Below, piece by piece: positions 41,449 through 50,642 of a stretch of DNA of 64,000 bases. The position numbers and the translations under genes were made by a program. The notes beneath the pieces are model-generated. The model had not been told where the DNA came from. It did not search any database and saw only the letters and a program-made list of their open reading frames with translations. Numbering within the stretch: position 1 is the stretch's first letter; every line of letters begins with the position of its first letter. Origin of the DNA: Hyphomicrobiales bacterium (GTDB lineage Bacteria > Pseudomonadota > Alphaproteobacteria > Rhizobiales > Rhizobiaceae); contig UBTA01000055.1 of assembly GCA_900468065.1 (NCBI GenBank), forward strand, positions 19,663-83,662, in the 5' to 3' direction.

Positions 41449-43136
41449 TCTGAAACCTCCCCGTCGTATCCATAGAGACTTGAGGCTTGCGCCCCGGTGA
41501 GAAATCCATTGCGTACGTCCTGCTCAACCAGGAGCGGCTCGCGTTGAGCCGGATCACCCCAGCCGCCCCCGCCACCGGTCACCACGCGCAGAACATCGCC
41601 CTTGTTGAGATCGAGATGCGCCACCCGGCTATAGGTCTGCAGCGCGCCATTGACCGGCGCGATCTGCAAGGCATTGAGTGTCCCCTGCCCGCCGCCATCC
41701 ATGCCCCAGGGCCGGGTGGCTGTGCGCCCAAAACTGCCGTATGCCGATACGTTCCCGGCAAGCATCTCGTATTCACGCACGATGCCAAAGCCGCCGCGGC
41801 GGCGCCCCGCGCCGGCACCACCCTCGATATTGAAGCCGTAGCGCTTGACCCTTAACGGGAAGCGCGCCTCGATCACTTCGACTGAATAGTTGTAGGTATC
41901 GCCATCCGTCAGCGCGATGAGAGCGCCAGCGCCGTCGCGATGTTCGCTTGCGCCCCAGCCGCCATGTTGCGGCTCGATATGAATAAACGGCTGACCGCTG
42001 TGATCCTTGCCGGAAATATAGACGACGCACAGGCTGGAATAGGATCCGGCCGAAAAGCGCGACGGCATCAGCGGCGCCAAGGCCTTCCAGACGAGTTCGG
42101 ATGCGTGGACGGACCCTTCGTAATACCAGCCGGTCGGCGACGGCTTTTCGGCGGTGAAGATGGTCCCGGCTGGCGCAATGACGGAAAGCGGCCTGAACCA
42201 GCCTTCGTTGGACGGATCGTGCGGCCCGACCATGGCCTTGACGATCGTCCTGACCGCAGACTGCAAGGCGCCACGGGAGCAATTGATCGGCCCGGCAACC
42301 GCCGGAGGGCAACCGGTGAAATCGACGGTGATGTTGTCGCCGGAAATCGTGACAGCCACCGTCACAGGGATCGGCAGGTGGCTAACGCCGTCTCCATCGA
42401 TTACATCCGTGGCTTCATAACGGCCATCGGGAAGTGCTGCAATTGCCGCGCGGCTGCGGGTCTCGCTGGCCGAAAGAAGATTGGCAAATGCCGCCTCGAC
42501 GATACCAGCCCCGTACTTCGACGCCAGCTCCGCCATCCGCCGCCCGGCAACCCGAACCGTTGCGACCTGCGCATTAAGGTCACCTAGCGCGATTTCGGGC
42601 AACCTGACATTCTCGCTGACGATATGGAGGATTTCGTCGGAAAAAACCTCCGCGCGAACGACTTTGACGCCCGGCAGGCGCAAGCCTTCCTGAAACACCG
42701 AGGTCGCGTTCGGCGCAAGGCTTCCCGGAACAGACCCGCCCACGTCCAGATAGTGGGCTACATTGATCGCATAGGCGAGGATCTCACCGTCAACGAACAA
42801 CGGCTTGACGATGGCGAAATCACAGGCGTGCGTGCCGCCGGCATAGGGATCGTTGGACAACAGGATGTCCCCCTCGACGAGGTTCCCCGCGAATTTCTCG
42901 ATGAGCGCCCGCACCTGTACGCCAAAGGTGCCGGTAAAGAGCGTGATGCCATTCATCTGGGCAACCAGTTCACCGTCGGCCGTCAGGAGGCCGCAGGCGA
43001 AATCGAGCACCTCGTAAATGACGGGGCTCATGCTGGTGCGGGCCATGACGATGCCCATTTCATCGACGGTGGCCATCAACTTGCCTTCGATGATTTCCTG
43101 CGTCACAGGATCGACACGTTTTCCGCCGGTGACCAT
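41445..43136 (-). CDS. hyuB: Hydantoinase/oxoprolinase subunit B (HyuB type)
   Basis: A 563-residue HyuB-family protein, partner of HyuA. Diagnostic segments include VDPVTQEIIEGKLMATVDEMG near the N-terminus, DILLSNDPYAGGTHACDFAIVKP, and GGGGGWGDPAQREP near the C-terminus. The ATG at 43136 is preferred over TTG at 43145, since GAGGG is then about 10 bp upstream. First enzyme gene of the minus-strand operon, about 120 bp downstream of the MalT-like regulator. Confidence 0.93.
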   Translation of the reverse strand: MVTGGKRVDPVTQEIIEGKLMATVDEMGIVMARTSMSPVIYEVLDFACGLLTADGELVAQMNGITLFTGTFGVQVRALIEKFAGNLVEGDILLSNDPYAGGTHACDFAIVKPLFVDGEILAYAINVAHYLDVGGSVPGSLAPNATSVFQEGLRLPGVKVVRAEVFSDEILHIVSENVRLPEIALGDLNAQVATVRVAGRRMAELASKYGAGIVEAAFANLLSASETRSRAAIAALPDGRYEATDVIDGDGVSHLPIPVTVAVTISGDNITVDFTGCPPAVAGPINCSRGALQSAVRTIVKAMVGPHDPSNEGWFRPLSVIAPAGTIFTAEKPSPTGWYYEGSVHASELVWKALAPLMPSRFSAGSYSSLCVVYISGKDHSGQPFIHIEPQHGGWGASEHRDGAGALIALTDGDTYNYSVEVIEARFPLRVKRYGFNIEGGAGAGRRRGGFGIVREYEMLAGNVSAYGSFGRTATRPWGMDGGGQGTLNALQIAPVNGALQTYSRVAHLDLNKGDVLRVVTGGGGGWGDPAQREPLLVEQDVRNGFLTGAQASSLYGYDGEVSE

Positions 43137-43231
43137 CGTCTGCAAGCCCTCATCCCACCTATCGAGGGTAGACTAGGAGCGCTTGACGCGGCGCGGTAGC
43201 TGGTCAGATGGGTAGTTGCGTTTCTCGACGC

Positions 43232-43249
43232 CCCACCCGTTTGGGTGGG
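43232..43249. other. Hairpin between the MalT-like regulator gene and hyuB
   Basis: CCCACCC (43232-43238) and GGGTGGG (43243-43249) form a perfect 7-bp stem with a GTTT loop, 8 bp past the regulator stop on the minus strand. No U-tract follows, so it may be a weak terminator or stabiliser between regulator and hyuB. Confidence 0.5.
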
Positions 43250-43256
43250 TCCTTGA

Positions 43257-45941
43257 TCATTGCAGCAAACCTGTGTCGCGACACACCGTCACCGCTGCCG
43301 TCCGGGTCGTGACGTTCAGCTTGGTGAAAATATTGCGCAGATGAAATTTGACCGTATTGTCGCTGAGATCGAGCTTTCGGCCGATCTCCTTGTTGCCGAG
43401 ACCGGCACTCAAGAGACGCATCACGCTCCGCTCTCGTTCCGTCAGTCCGCCAGCTTCTGTCAAGGCGACTGCCGTTGTACGGGTCGCGCCCTGGGGCGTG
43501 GCGCTGCCATCGAGCACCAAGGTCAACCGCTGCGAGACCACTGCCGGCATTTCCATCGTCGATGCAAGCCGTCGAATCTCGCCGGTAAAATCGGCCCCTT
43601 CGATCTGAAGGATCGCGCGGTAGTCGGCCATGGGCAGTGACAGCAGGAGACCGGACAGGCAAGCGGCGGCCTTGTTTGGCTGCCCCTGCGCCAGCAACAG
43701 CCGAATATCGAGCAATCCCAGTTCGATCCGTCGCGGCACATGCGGTTTTAAGGCTTGTTGCGTGGTCAGGCGATCAAACAGATCCCGAGCGCGTACAATA
43801 TCTCCTTGGGCTGCATAAATTCTCGTCCACAGGAGGGCGGGAACACCGCCGCGCAGATTGACACCAAGATTGTTGGGAGCATCCGCATAAGCAGTCTGTG
43901 CCTGGAAACCGCTGATCTCCGCGTAGCGTATCGCTTCCTCAATATCGCCTGTGGCAATGAGGAGCGTGACACGCTCGCCGTCAATCAAGCGCGTGAGCCG
44001 CTCGAAACCCCGGCGACGCGCCGCAGCCCGGGCACTGTCGATTGCGGCATGCGCCGCAAGCATGTCGCCGTTCAGCCGCAAGACGCGTTGTTGCGCCATT
44101 ACGCCTGCTGCCAGGAGATCGAACCAGGAATCGTGCAATTCCAGATGCGGAAGTGCCCAGGACAGGGCAGCCGAAGCGGCATCGTGCTCGCCGCGCATCG
44201 ACAGGACCTCGCTCAACAAAACCTGGCCGACGGCATCGAGGTCACTGCCCTCGCCGATATTGACTTGTGCTTCGGCAATCAGGCTGCGGTAGGCATCCTC
44301 AGCACTCTTGCTGTCACCGCTGAAGAAGGCCGCCTGACCAATATGGGTGTAGAGATGCATGGCACCAAAATCTGCGCCCCCGTCCCGAAATGCCCGGATC
44401 GCCAGTTGTCCATAGTGCATCGCGCGGTCGAGATCGGTGCGGATCAGGAAGTTATAGGCCAGCATGTTGAGCGCCAATGCCCGATGGATAAGCTCCATGT
44501 CATTGCCCTGCGACAGATCAGCTTCCAGGGCCGAGAGATCGGCAGCGGTGGCCCAGCGGTCGGTATAAAGCGACATCAGCACACGCACCACGCGCAGGTC
44601 GCGGGACAACCTTCCATCGGCACAGGCCCGCTCAGCGATCGCCAGATAGTGGTTGGCTGCATCGAGCTGACCCGCTTTGGCACTGATGACACACAGACCC
44701 AAGGTTGTCAGTGGAAAGTTGGAAAGGTTGATGTCGGCGGCTTTGGCGATCAGTGTCTGGAACAGAAGCGTTCCTCCGCGCGTGGTCGCGTAGACGCGGC
44801 GCCATCCGCCGGCGGCCTCGACGATGGCAGCCGCAAGATCCGCGTCACCAGCCAGCAGAGCATGCCGCACCGCTGCATCATAATCGTGGGTAGCCTGAAA
44901 CCAGCGCGCAGCCTTTCGCAAGATCGTGTGCGTCTCAATGCCAACCCGCTCCGCCTCCTCCTTGAGGAAGCTGTTAAACACCGGGTGATAGCGGATCCAT
45001 GTTCCCTGGCTGTCCAGAACGGCAATGGGAAGCGCGTATTCTCCAAGCCGGTTGAACAGAGCTGCTGAATCTGGGTTGGCGGAAATTGAGGCTGCCAGCG
45101 TACGGCTGATGGCTGGCAGCGACGCCGTTTCGAGGAGGAAATGCTGAACCTCGCTTGGTAGGCTGGAAAAAACCTGCTCCGAGAGATAACGGGCCATCTC
45201 GACATTGCTGCCGTCGAACGATTCCAGGATGGCGGCTCTGTCCTTGCTTTCTGCAACGAGAACGCGGACCATCTGCAGCGCCACGGCCCACCCCTCCGTT
45301 CGCTTGTTCAATTCGCCGATCTGTTCGCGTGTCAGCGTTGCTGTCTTTCCGGCGAAGAACTCTTGCGCCTCGGTATCCGAAAAGCTGAGATCGGCCGCAC
45401 CGAGCTGCCGGAACTCACCGTTTAGCCGCAGAGCAGAGATTGGAAACCGCGGGGCACTGCGGGAAATCAACACGAATTTGACGTGACCGAGGTCCTTGGC
45501 AACCAGTAGCTTTGCCAAAAGCGATTCCGTCGCATCCGTCTGGGCGAAGTGATAGTCATCCAGAAAAAGGGTGATCGGCGCGTCGATCCGCCGCAACCGT
45601 GTGACGAGAACCGACAACAGTGTTGCGACCGGCATGCTGCTGGCATCAAGACCCCGCCGCTCTCCCGGAAGCAGACCCTGGAGCGCCTCCAGCAGGGCTA
45701 TGAGGAAGTGGCTTTGATCGCAATCATCCGGCTCGAGCGGCAACCAGATCAGTTTTCCACCCTGGGTTTTCAAAAGATCGTGCCATTGCGCGGCAAAGGA
45801 TGTCTTGCCGTAGCCGGCGGGGGCGACGATCGTCGTCAGGCGCCGTGGCCCCAAATGCAGCAGTTGCTGCAAGAGACCGCGCCGGCGGACATGCTGGCTG
45901 CCATGTACCGGCGGTTGAAATCGGGTTTGACGCGTCACCAT
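43257..45941 (-). CDS. MalT-like LuxR family (LAL/STAND ATPase) transcriptional activator
   Basis: An 894-residue regulator. An N-terminal STAND/NB-ARC-like ATPase has the P-loop APAGYGKTS (residues 40-48), a Walker B-like ITLFLDDYHF, and the sensor region LISRSAPRFPISALRLNG. The middle (about 370-800) is a helical-repeat sensor domain of TPR type. The C-terminal LuxR helix-turn-helix (LTERERSVMRLLSAGLGNKEI; LSDNTVKFHLRNIFTKL) is at about 835-885. MalT-type proteins need ATP and an inducer to activate. It precedes hyuBA and the importer in the same orientation. Confidence 0.92.
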   Translation of the reverse strand: MVTRQTRFQPPVHGSQHVRRRGLLQQLLHLGPRRLTTIVAPAGYGKTSFAAQWHDLLKTQGGKLIWLPLEPDDCDQSHFLIALLEALQGLLPGERRGLDASSMPVATLLSVLVTRLRRIDAPITLFLDDYHFAQTDATESLLAKLLVAKDLGHVKFVLISRSAPRFPISALRLNGEFRQLGAADLSFSDTEAQEFFAGKTATLTREQIGELNKRTEGWAVALQMVRVLVAESKDRAAILESFDGSNVEMARYLSEQVFSSLPSEVQHFLLETASLPAISRTLAASISANPDSAALFNRLGEYALPIAVLDSQGTWIRYHPVFNSFLKEEAERVGIETHTILRKAARWFQATHDYDAAVRHALLAGDADLAAAIVEAAGGWRRVYATTRGGTLLFQTLIAKAADINLSNFPLTTLGLCVISAKAGQLDAANHYLAIAERACADGRLSRDLRVVRVLMSLYTDRWATAADLSALEADLSQGNDMELIHRALALNMLAYNFLIRTDLDRAMHYGQLAIRAFRDGGADFGAMHLYTHIGQAAFFSGDSKSAEDAYRSLIAEAQVNIGEGSDLDAVGQVLLSEVLSMRGEHDAASAALSWALPHLELHDSWFDLLAAGVMAQQRVLRLNGDMLAAHAAIDSARAAARRRGFERLTRLIDGERVTLLIATGDIEEAIRYAEISGFQAQTAYADAPNNLGVNLRGGVPALLWTRIYAAQGDIVRARDLFDRLTTQQALKPHVPRRIELGLLDIRLLLAQGQPNKAAACLSGLLLSLPMADYRAILQIEGADFTGEIRRLASTMEMPAVVSQRLTLVLDGSATPQGATRTTAVALTEAGGLTERERSVMRLLSAGLGNKEIGRKLDLSDNTVKFHLRNIFTKLNVTTRTAAVTVCRDTGLLQ

Positions 45942-46084
45942 TCCCTATGTTTGCTGGGGTCTGGGAGAGATTGCAAGTTCAGGATGGAAATAAGCGGTTA
46001 CTAAATTCGGAAATGGTGGACTATTGTTGGAATGCCCTCAACCCACCGATAACTGGTCTATGCGACGCCTTGCAATTGTCCCAC

Positions 46085-46331
46085 TTAGTATGGGATGTCT
46101 TCCTGAAGGCCGCCGATAAGGTGGTTTACGTAATGGAGCACGTCCCTGCGTCCGTAAAGATTATTAAACCAGTCGAAAAGCGCATGATGCGCAAGGGCTG
46201 CGATACGACGGTGTCTGATCCCAACCTTGCGTATCGAGCGAGGCAAGCCCGGACAGGAACTGCTCTCCAACATCATGGTCGCCAAGTTCGACGATCTCAT
46301 ACCGCTCACCCCCCTTCCTCTCGCTGATTAG
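46085..46331 (+). pseudogene. IS66 family transposase (TnpC) fragment
   Basis: Two frames must be joined. The first reads VVYVMEHVPASVKIIKP, like the EVLEYVPARFKVIRH region of IS66 TnpC. A second frame from about 46230 reads RIERGKPGQELLSNIMVAKF, matching the RPIERGRPGPGLLAHVLVSKF region, then ends at a TAG (46331). Only this short middle part of TnpC remains and it is frameshifted. The rest of the 45942-46550 gap shows no gene. Confidence 0.55.
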
Positions 46332-46550
46332 TGGCCACAGGACTGCCGACTTAGTTCTCAACCTTGGGCGAATCAACAAAAAACGCGGCAGGGGCAGGGT
46401 CCATGCATTCAATGGAAGTGGATCTCAAGATACGACTCCTCCAGCCATCGCCTACTCGTCGTGGTTTTATATCGTAAGGTTTGCTTGGTGGCCTACAATT
46501 ATTTTGCTCCACAGCTGAAATCGCGCTAGGTCAACACAACGAGAATTGAG

Positions 46551-47423
46551 TTGCAAAATGCAGACTCCGAACGTGCAGCAAAGGACATCGCGGAGATGTG
46601 GAGTTTTTTAGAACGCTTCCGGAAATCAGCGGATAATTCCGGAACAACTGAAGTGTTCAATCAATATGAACGAAGTGTACCGGCTCACCAGAATGCAATC
46701 GATGCGCTCAAAGGTTGGAACAGTGCATTTCCGAAAGAGTTGGGCCTGGAAGCCGGCGACCACCATCTTTATGCTGATGATCGCATAGCCTGGGCCATCA
46801 AAACACATGGCTCTATTAAAAACGCCAACATTTTGGAAGTCGGGCCGATGGAGGGAATGCATACTTACATGCTCAACCGTCAGCGCCCGGCCAGAATTGA
46901 TGCCATCGAGGCAAACAGGCTCTGCTTTCTGCGGTGTCTCGTCACCCGACAAATTCTGGATATCGATCGTTCAATTTTTCGGCTTGGAGATATCGAGCAC
47001 TGGCTGCGTGAGCATGAGGAAACCTACGACCTAGGGATTGCGTCGGGCGTTCTATATCACATGGTCGACCCTGCCGGATTGCTGGAACTGCTGGCCTTGC
47101 GCTGTAAATCGGTGTTTTTATGGACGCATTTTTTCTTGGATGAAGCTATGCCCCCGGGCGACGTGCGGCGCACCCCCTTCAGCGGCAAGATGGAGATGCG
47201 GGAAATTGCCGGAATGAAGGTTCGCTATTATGAGCGCGGGTATCAGCACGCCAACACAAACGCTTCGTTTTGCGGGGGGATGAAGGACAAGCATTTCTGG
47301 ATGCATCGAGACGACATCCTAGCACTGCTTCAGAGGCTCGGATTCACTGAGATCACCATTCGGGACGAGAATTTGACCCACACAGGCGGCCCCAGTTTTT
47401 CACTGCTGGCCAACAAGCGTTGA
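46551..47423 (+). CDS. SAM-dependent methyltransferase
   Basis: A protein of about 290 residues with a class I methyltransferase fold. Motif I is NILEVGPMEGMHTYML (near residue 90). The acidic residue after the second strand is in DAIEANRLCF, and YDLGIASGVLYHMVDPAGLLELL is the motif IV/V region. The proposed TTG start at 46551 is weak; ATG at 46596 with AAGGA upstream is a good alternative. First complete gene of the polysaccharide island. It probably methylates a sugar or other glycan component; the target is not known. Confidence 0.85.
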   Translation: MQNADSERAAKDIAEMWSFLERFRKSADNSGTTEVFNQYERSVPAHQNAIDALKGWNSAFPKELGLEAGDHHLYADDRIAWAIKTHGSIKNANILEVGPMEGMHTYMLNRQRPARIDAIEANRLCFLRCLVTRQILDIDRSIFRLGDIEHWLREHEETYDLGIASGVLYHMVDPAGLLELLALRCKSVFLWTHFFLDEAMPPGDVRRTPFSGKMEMREIAGMKVRYYERGYQHANTNASFCGGMKDKHFWMHRDDILALLQRLGFTEITIRDENLTHTGGPSFSLLANKR

Positions 47424-47474
47424 GTTTGATCTGATAAGCGAATATGGGATGTTACCCCATGATAGGGGAAGAGG

Positions 47475-48539
47475 ATGTGGCTGTCGGGCTGCATCCATAG
47501 GAGCCCGCTGATCTTGTTGTTCAACATAGAATTTGACCGTGGTAACGTAATCGAAGGCTACCTTATTCCGGACGGTTTCTCTGAGCAGGCGCGGATAAAG
47601 GTAACCGGAGCGGGTGGCGAACTTGCGACTCTGCCGTGTTCTGTCGTTAAAGAGGCCGTGCTTCGTTCCGGCCGTCATGAGAGCGGCTTGGTGGGTTTCA
47701 GGCTCGACGAAAAGTTGATCCCTGATATAGGATCACAGGACCAGTTGGCGATCTATGACGAGAAGACAGGTTTGCTTGTCTACCGTAGACCGTCATCCGA
47801 TCGCGCGAAGCTCAAGCTGCTGCGGTTGGAAATGCAGTTGCTCCCGATGAACAAGCTCGATCAAGTCTGCGGCGCACGGTTTCAATATAACATAGCGTCG
47901 GCGGAGCGGTTCGGCCACGAAACCGTGCTGCAGGCCTTTCATCTTCACGCAATTGACTCGCTGTACCTCAGCGGGCGTCTGTTGCTGCGAAACTACGAAG
48001 AGTTTCTCGACAAGGGGTTTCAAGCCATTGCCATCTTGCCTGACCCCTACTATGAGATGGCCGTGCGGATTTTTATTCTTAAGCGCATCCTCAATACCAA
48101 TATGTCATTCATTGGAGACCGAGACAGGCTTATCCTCTCGCCGGCAGCGGAGCACTTTAAGAATATCAATCTCGATGATGACAGCGCACTCAAAAAGGCA
48201 TTGAAGAAAGCGCCAGAAAAAGTGCGTAACGTGCTAGCATCACCAATTGTGCGTCAATTGGTTTGCACCTATCCCGAACAGGCGATTACGCGCCGCGATG
48301 TCGCCCCAGCTATTGACATCCTTTCACGTTTTACAATCGTGGGGCATAATGATGACAGTCGACATTTTCAGTCGGCTTTGGGGGAGTTGTTGTCAATTTC
48401 GCCGGATGCTCTGCCCGTGCTACCGCATCATGAGATGCTTATAGATATCGCCGATCGGTTACGAAGTCTAACTATTGCCGAATTGATGCTGGAGGAAGAT
48501 CTTATTTTCGCCCACTATGTACGCAAAGCATTAGATTAA
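47475..48539 (+). CDS. Conserved-looking protein of unknown function in the polysaccharide cluster
   Basis: A 354-residue soluble protein without signal peptide or transmembrane helix. An N-terminal beta-rich part (NIEFDRGNVIEGYLIPDGF; GLVGFRLDEKLI) is followed by a mostly helical part (AERFGHETVLQAFHLHAID; LPDPYYEMAVRIFILKRIL). The order resembles uncharacterised proteins in rhizobial surface-polysaccharide clusters, but no named family was recognised. It sits between a methyltransferase and the first KpsE-like gene with 91 bp to the latter, so a role in capsule assembly is inferred from context only. Confidence 0.75.
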   Translation: MWLSGCIHRSPLILLFNIEFDRGNVIEGYLIPDGFSEQARIKVTGAGGELATLPCSVVKEAVLRSGRHESGLVGFRLDEKLIPDIGSQDQLAIYDEKTGLLVYRRPSSDRAKLKLLRLEMQLLPMNKLDQVCGARFQYNIASAERFGHETVLQAFHLHAIDSLYLSGRLLLRNYEEFLDKGFQAIAILPDPYYEMAVRIFILKRILNTNMSFIGDRDRLILSPAAEHFKNINLDDDSALKKALKKAPEKVRNVLASPIVRQLVCTYPEQAITRRDVAPAIDILSRFTIVGHNDDSRHFQSALGELLSISPDALPVLPHHEMLIDIADRLRSLTIAELMLEEDLIFAHYVRKALD

Positions 48540-48630
48540 CAGGTCGTGTCCTGGAGTGCGTACGAGCTAGGCTGTCGGTTCGACATATCAGTATAATTTG
48601 GCGGAAATAGCAGAGTGAAGCAGGACAGCA

Positions 48631-49881
48631 ATGAGTGAAACAGCCGTTGGTAAAACCGGTGTCAGACTCCGTGCGATGGAGTTTGCTTCCCGTAAATTGA
48701 GCCTTCAAAAATCAGCTTCACTTTCAAGGGAAGGAAAAGAGATTGAAGCCGATAAGCCCGACATTGGCGATATCGGTGTTAATGTACAGGTAGGGGGAAA
48801 AACACCATGGCGTTTCTTGTCCTTTCTGTTGATGGTGATGCTTCCTTTCGCCGCAAGTCTTCTTTATTTCACCCTCTTTGCCTCGGACCAATATACGGCC
48901 GAGGCCCGCTTTGCCGTTCGCTCTCTTGCCGACGACGGCTCGGGGGAGAATGTCGACGCTGGAATTCTTAAAATGCGTTCAGCAACTCAGGACGCATACG
49001 TGGTCACGAGTTTCATCCACTCCACAGAAATACTTAGCCGCATTCGTGCATATCTCGACTACAGATCCATATTCACACTCAACGATGCTGATTACTTTTC
49101 ACGGTTCGATAATACAGAGTCGGGAGAGAAATTCTTGACTTATTGGCGGAAAATGGTCAGCGCCTACATCGATGGCCCTTCCGGAATTGTGACCCTACAG
49201 GTCAATAGTTTTCGACCTGAGGATTCAGTGAAATTGGTCGACGCGATCCTGAAGGAAAGTGAGAAGTTGATCAATGAAATGTCAGTTCGAACGCGCAATG
49301 ACATTCTGAAACAGGCGCAACAGGAAGTGGATAGGACCGGCCGAATCTATTTGGACGCACTGGCTGCGGTAAACCGGATGCAGCGCCAATCAGAGTTTCT
49401 GAGCCCGCAAATGCAAGCCCAGGAGAAAGGCCAGTTGCTGACGGGGCTTCTGGCGCAGAAACTTGAAATAGAGAATCGCCTATTCACGATGAAGCAGTCT
49501 GAAGTGGTCGATTCCCCCACTTATCGCCAACTAGAGCTCGCTAGAAAGGTGATAGACGGCCAAATTGCGAAATTGCGTGACGAATTGACCGGACCGGAAG
49601 ACGCATCCATGGTCCACTCCTTGGAACAATTCTCCCAGTTGGAAACAGATCGCCTTATCGCCGAGAAACTCTACGAGGCCGCCCGGCACAATTATGATAC
49701 TGCACTGAACGAAAGTATGCGAAAGGCACTTTATCTGATAGTCTTTGTCAAACCATCAATGCCGGAGGAGGCACTTTATCCGCGCCGCATCATGGCTCCA
49801 GCGCTCATCTTTCTCGGGTTAATCGTCCTTTGGGCAACCTTGTCTCTTGCCTGGGCTTCAGTTGAGGACCACCGCCTGTAA
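48631..49881 (+). CDS. Capsule polysaccharide export inner-membrane protein, KpsE/RkpR-like (copy 1)
   Basis: A 416-residue Wzz-type protein of the KpsE/BexC/CtrB group, which links the inner-membrane ABC transporter to the outer-membrane channel. A cytoplasmic N-terminus of about 60 residues precedes a first transmembrane helix (FLLMVMLPFAASLLYFTLF). The LFASDQYTAEARFAVRS motif follows, then a long periplasmic coiled coil (about 200-350), and a final helix (ALIFLGLIVLWATLSLAWASV). A PCP-type VDSPTYRQLELARKVIDGQ segment is present. It is the first of two such genes flanking a KpsT-like ATPase. Confidence 0.9.
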   Translation: MSETAVGKTGVRLRAMEFASRKLSLQKSASLSREGKEIEADKPDIGDIGVNVQVGGKTPWRFLSFLLMVMLPFAASLLYFTLFASDQYTAEARFAVRSLADDGSGENVDAGILKMRSATQDAYVVTSFIHSTEILSRIRAYLDYRSIFTLNDADYFSRFDNTESGEKFLTYWRKMVSAYIDGPSGIVTLQVNSFRPEDSVKLVDAILKESEKLINEMSVRTRNDILKQAQQEVDRTGRIYLDALAAVNRMQRQSEFLSPQMQAQEKGQLLTGLLAQKLEIENRLFTMKQSEVVDSPTYRQLELARKVIDGQIAKLRDELTGPEDASMVHSLEQFSQLETDRLIAEKLYEAARHNYDTALNESMRKALYLIVFVKPSMPEEALYPRRIMAPALIFLGLIVLWATLSLAWASVEDHRL

Positions 49882-49894
49882 GGCGGCGTATTTC

Positions 49895-50548
49895 ATGATA
49901 GAATTCAAAAATGTAACTAAGTTCTTCAAAACGCAGCAACATCGCAAAACCATTTTAGATCGCGTTAGTGTTGAGTTCCGCCCAGGCTATTCCTACGGAC
50001 TACTCGGCGTCAACGGAGCGGGGAAATCAACGACCATGCGGATGATCGCCGGAACGGTCCTGCCCAACTCAGGGCGAATCTGGAAGGATGTTCGGGTATC
50101 ATGGCCACTCGGTTTCTCTGGCGGATTTCATCCGGCGATGACGGGCAAGGAGAACCTTAATTTCGTTTCTCGCGCCTACGGCGAGGATGTGGTGCGTGTT
50201 GCTCGCTTTGTCGATGAATTTTCCGAACTTGGTGATTATATCAATGCGCCTGTGAGAACATATTCGTCCGGTATGATGGCGCGTTTGGCCTTTGGCCTAT
50301 CTATGGCAATTGAATTCGAGTGTTATCTTGTCGATGAAATCACTGCGGTCGGCGATGCACGGTTCCAGGAACGCTGTACAACGGCCTTCACCAATAGGCG
50401 CAAGAGTTCCGATATTATCATGGTCTCCCACGGCATGAGTACAATCAAGAAATATTGCGATAAGGGCATGGTTCTTGTTGACGGAAGATTGATTGTTTTT
50501 GACGATGTGGAAGAAGCCATCCAGACCTACTACCGGCTTAACCGCTAG
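49895..50548 (+). CDS. Capsule polysaccharide export ATPase, KpsT/Wzt-like
   Basis: A 217-residue ATPase. Walker A is GVNGAGKST (residues 38-46), signature YSSGMMARLAFGLS, and Walker B/D-loop CYLVDEITAVGDARFQ. This short form lacks the carbohydrate-binding C-terminal domain of O-antigen Wzt and matches KpsT/CtrD. The ATG at 49895 opens the family-like MIEFKNVTKFF. It is flanked by two KpsE-like genes, but no KpsM/Wzm permease gene occurs in this window. Confidence 0.93.
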   Translation: MIEFKNVTKFFKTQQHRKTILDRVSVEFRPGYSYGLLGVNGAGKSTTMRMIAGTVLPNSGRIWKDVRVSWPLGFSGGFHPAMTGKENLNFVSRAYGEDVVRVARFVDEFSELGDYINAPVRTYSSGMMARLAFGLSMAIEFECYLVDEITAVGDARFQERCTTAFTNRRKSSDIIMVSHGMSTIKKYCDKGMVLVDGRLIVFDDVEEAIQTYYRLNR

Positions 50549-50642
50549 GCTATAGCCGTAGAATAGGACGAAGTTGGGCGTGCGAACCGCTCTCTAAACA
50601 CTCAAACTAGCTTAGGTCGAGCGCTGTTAGGAACCCAAAAAC

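Noticed and set aside
43755..45068. Plus-strand reading frame of 437 codons
   Set aside because: Shadow of the MalT-like regulator on the opposite strand.
46164..46412. Minus-strand frame over the 46.1-46.4 kb region
   Set aside because: It is the antisense of an IS66 TnpC fragment seen on the plus strand.
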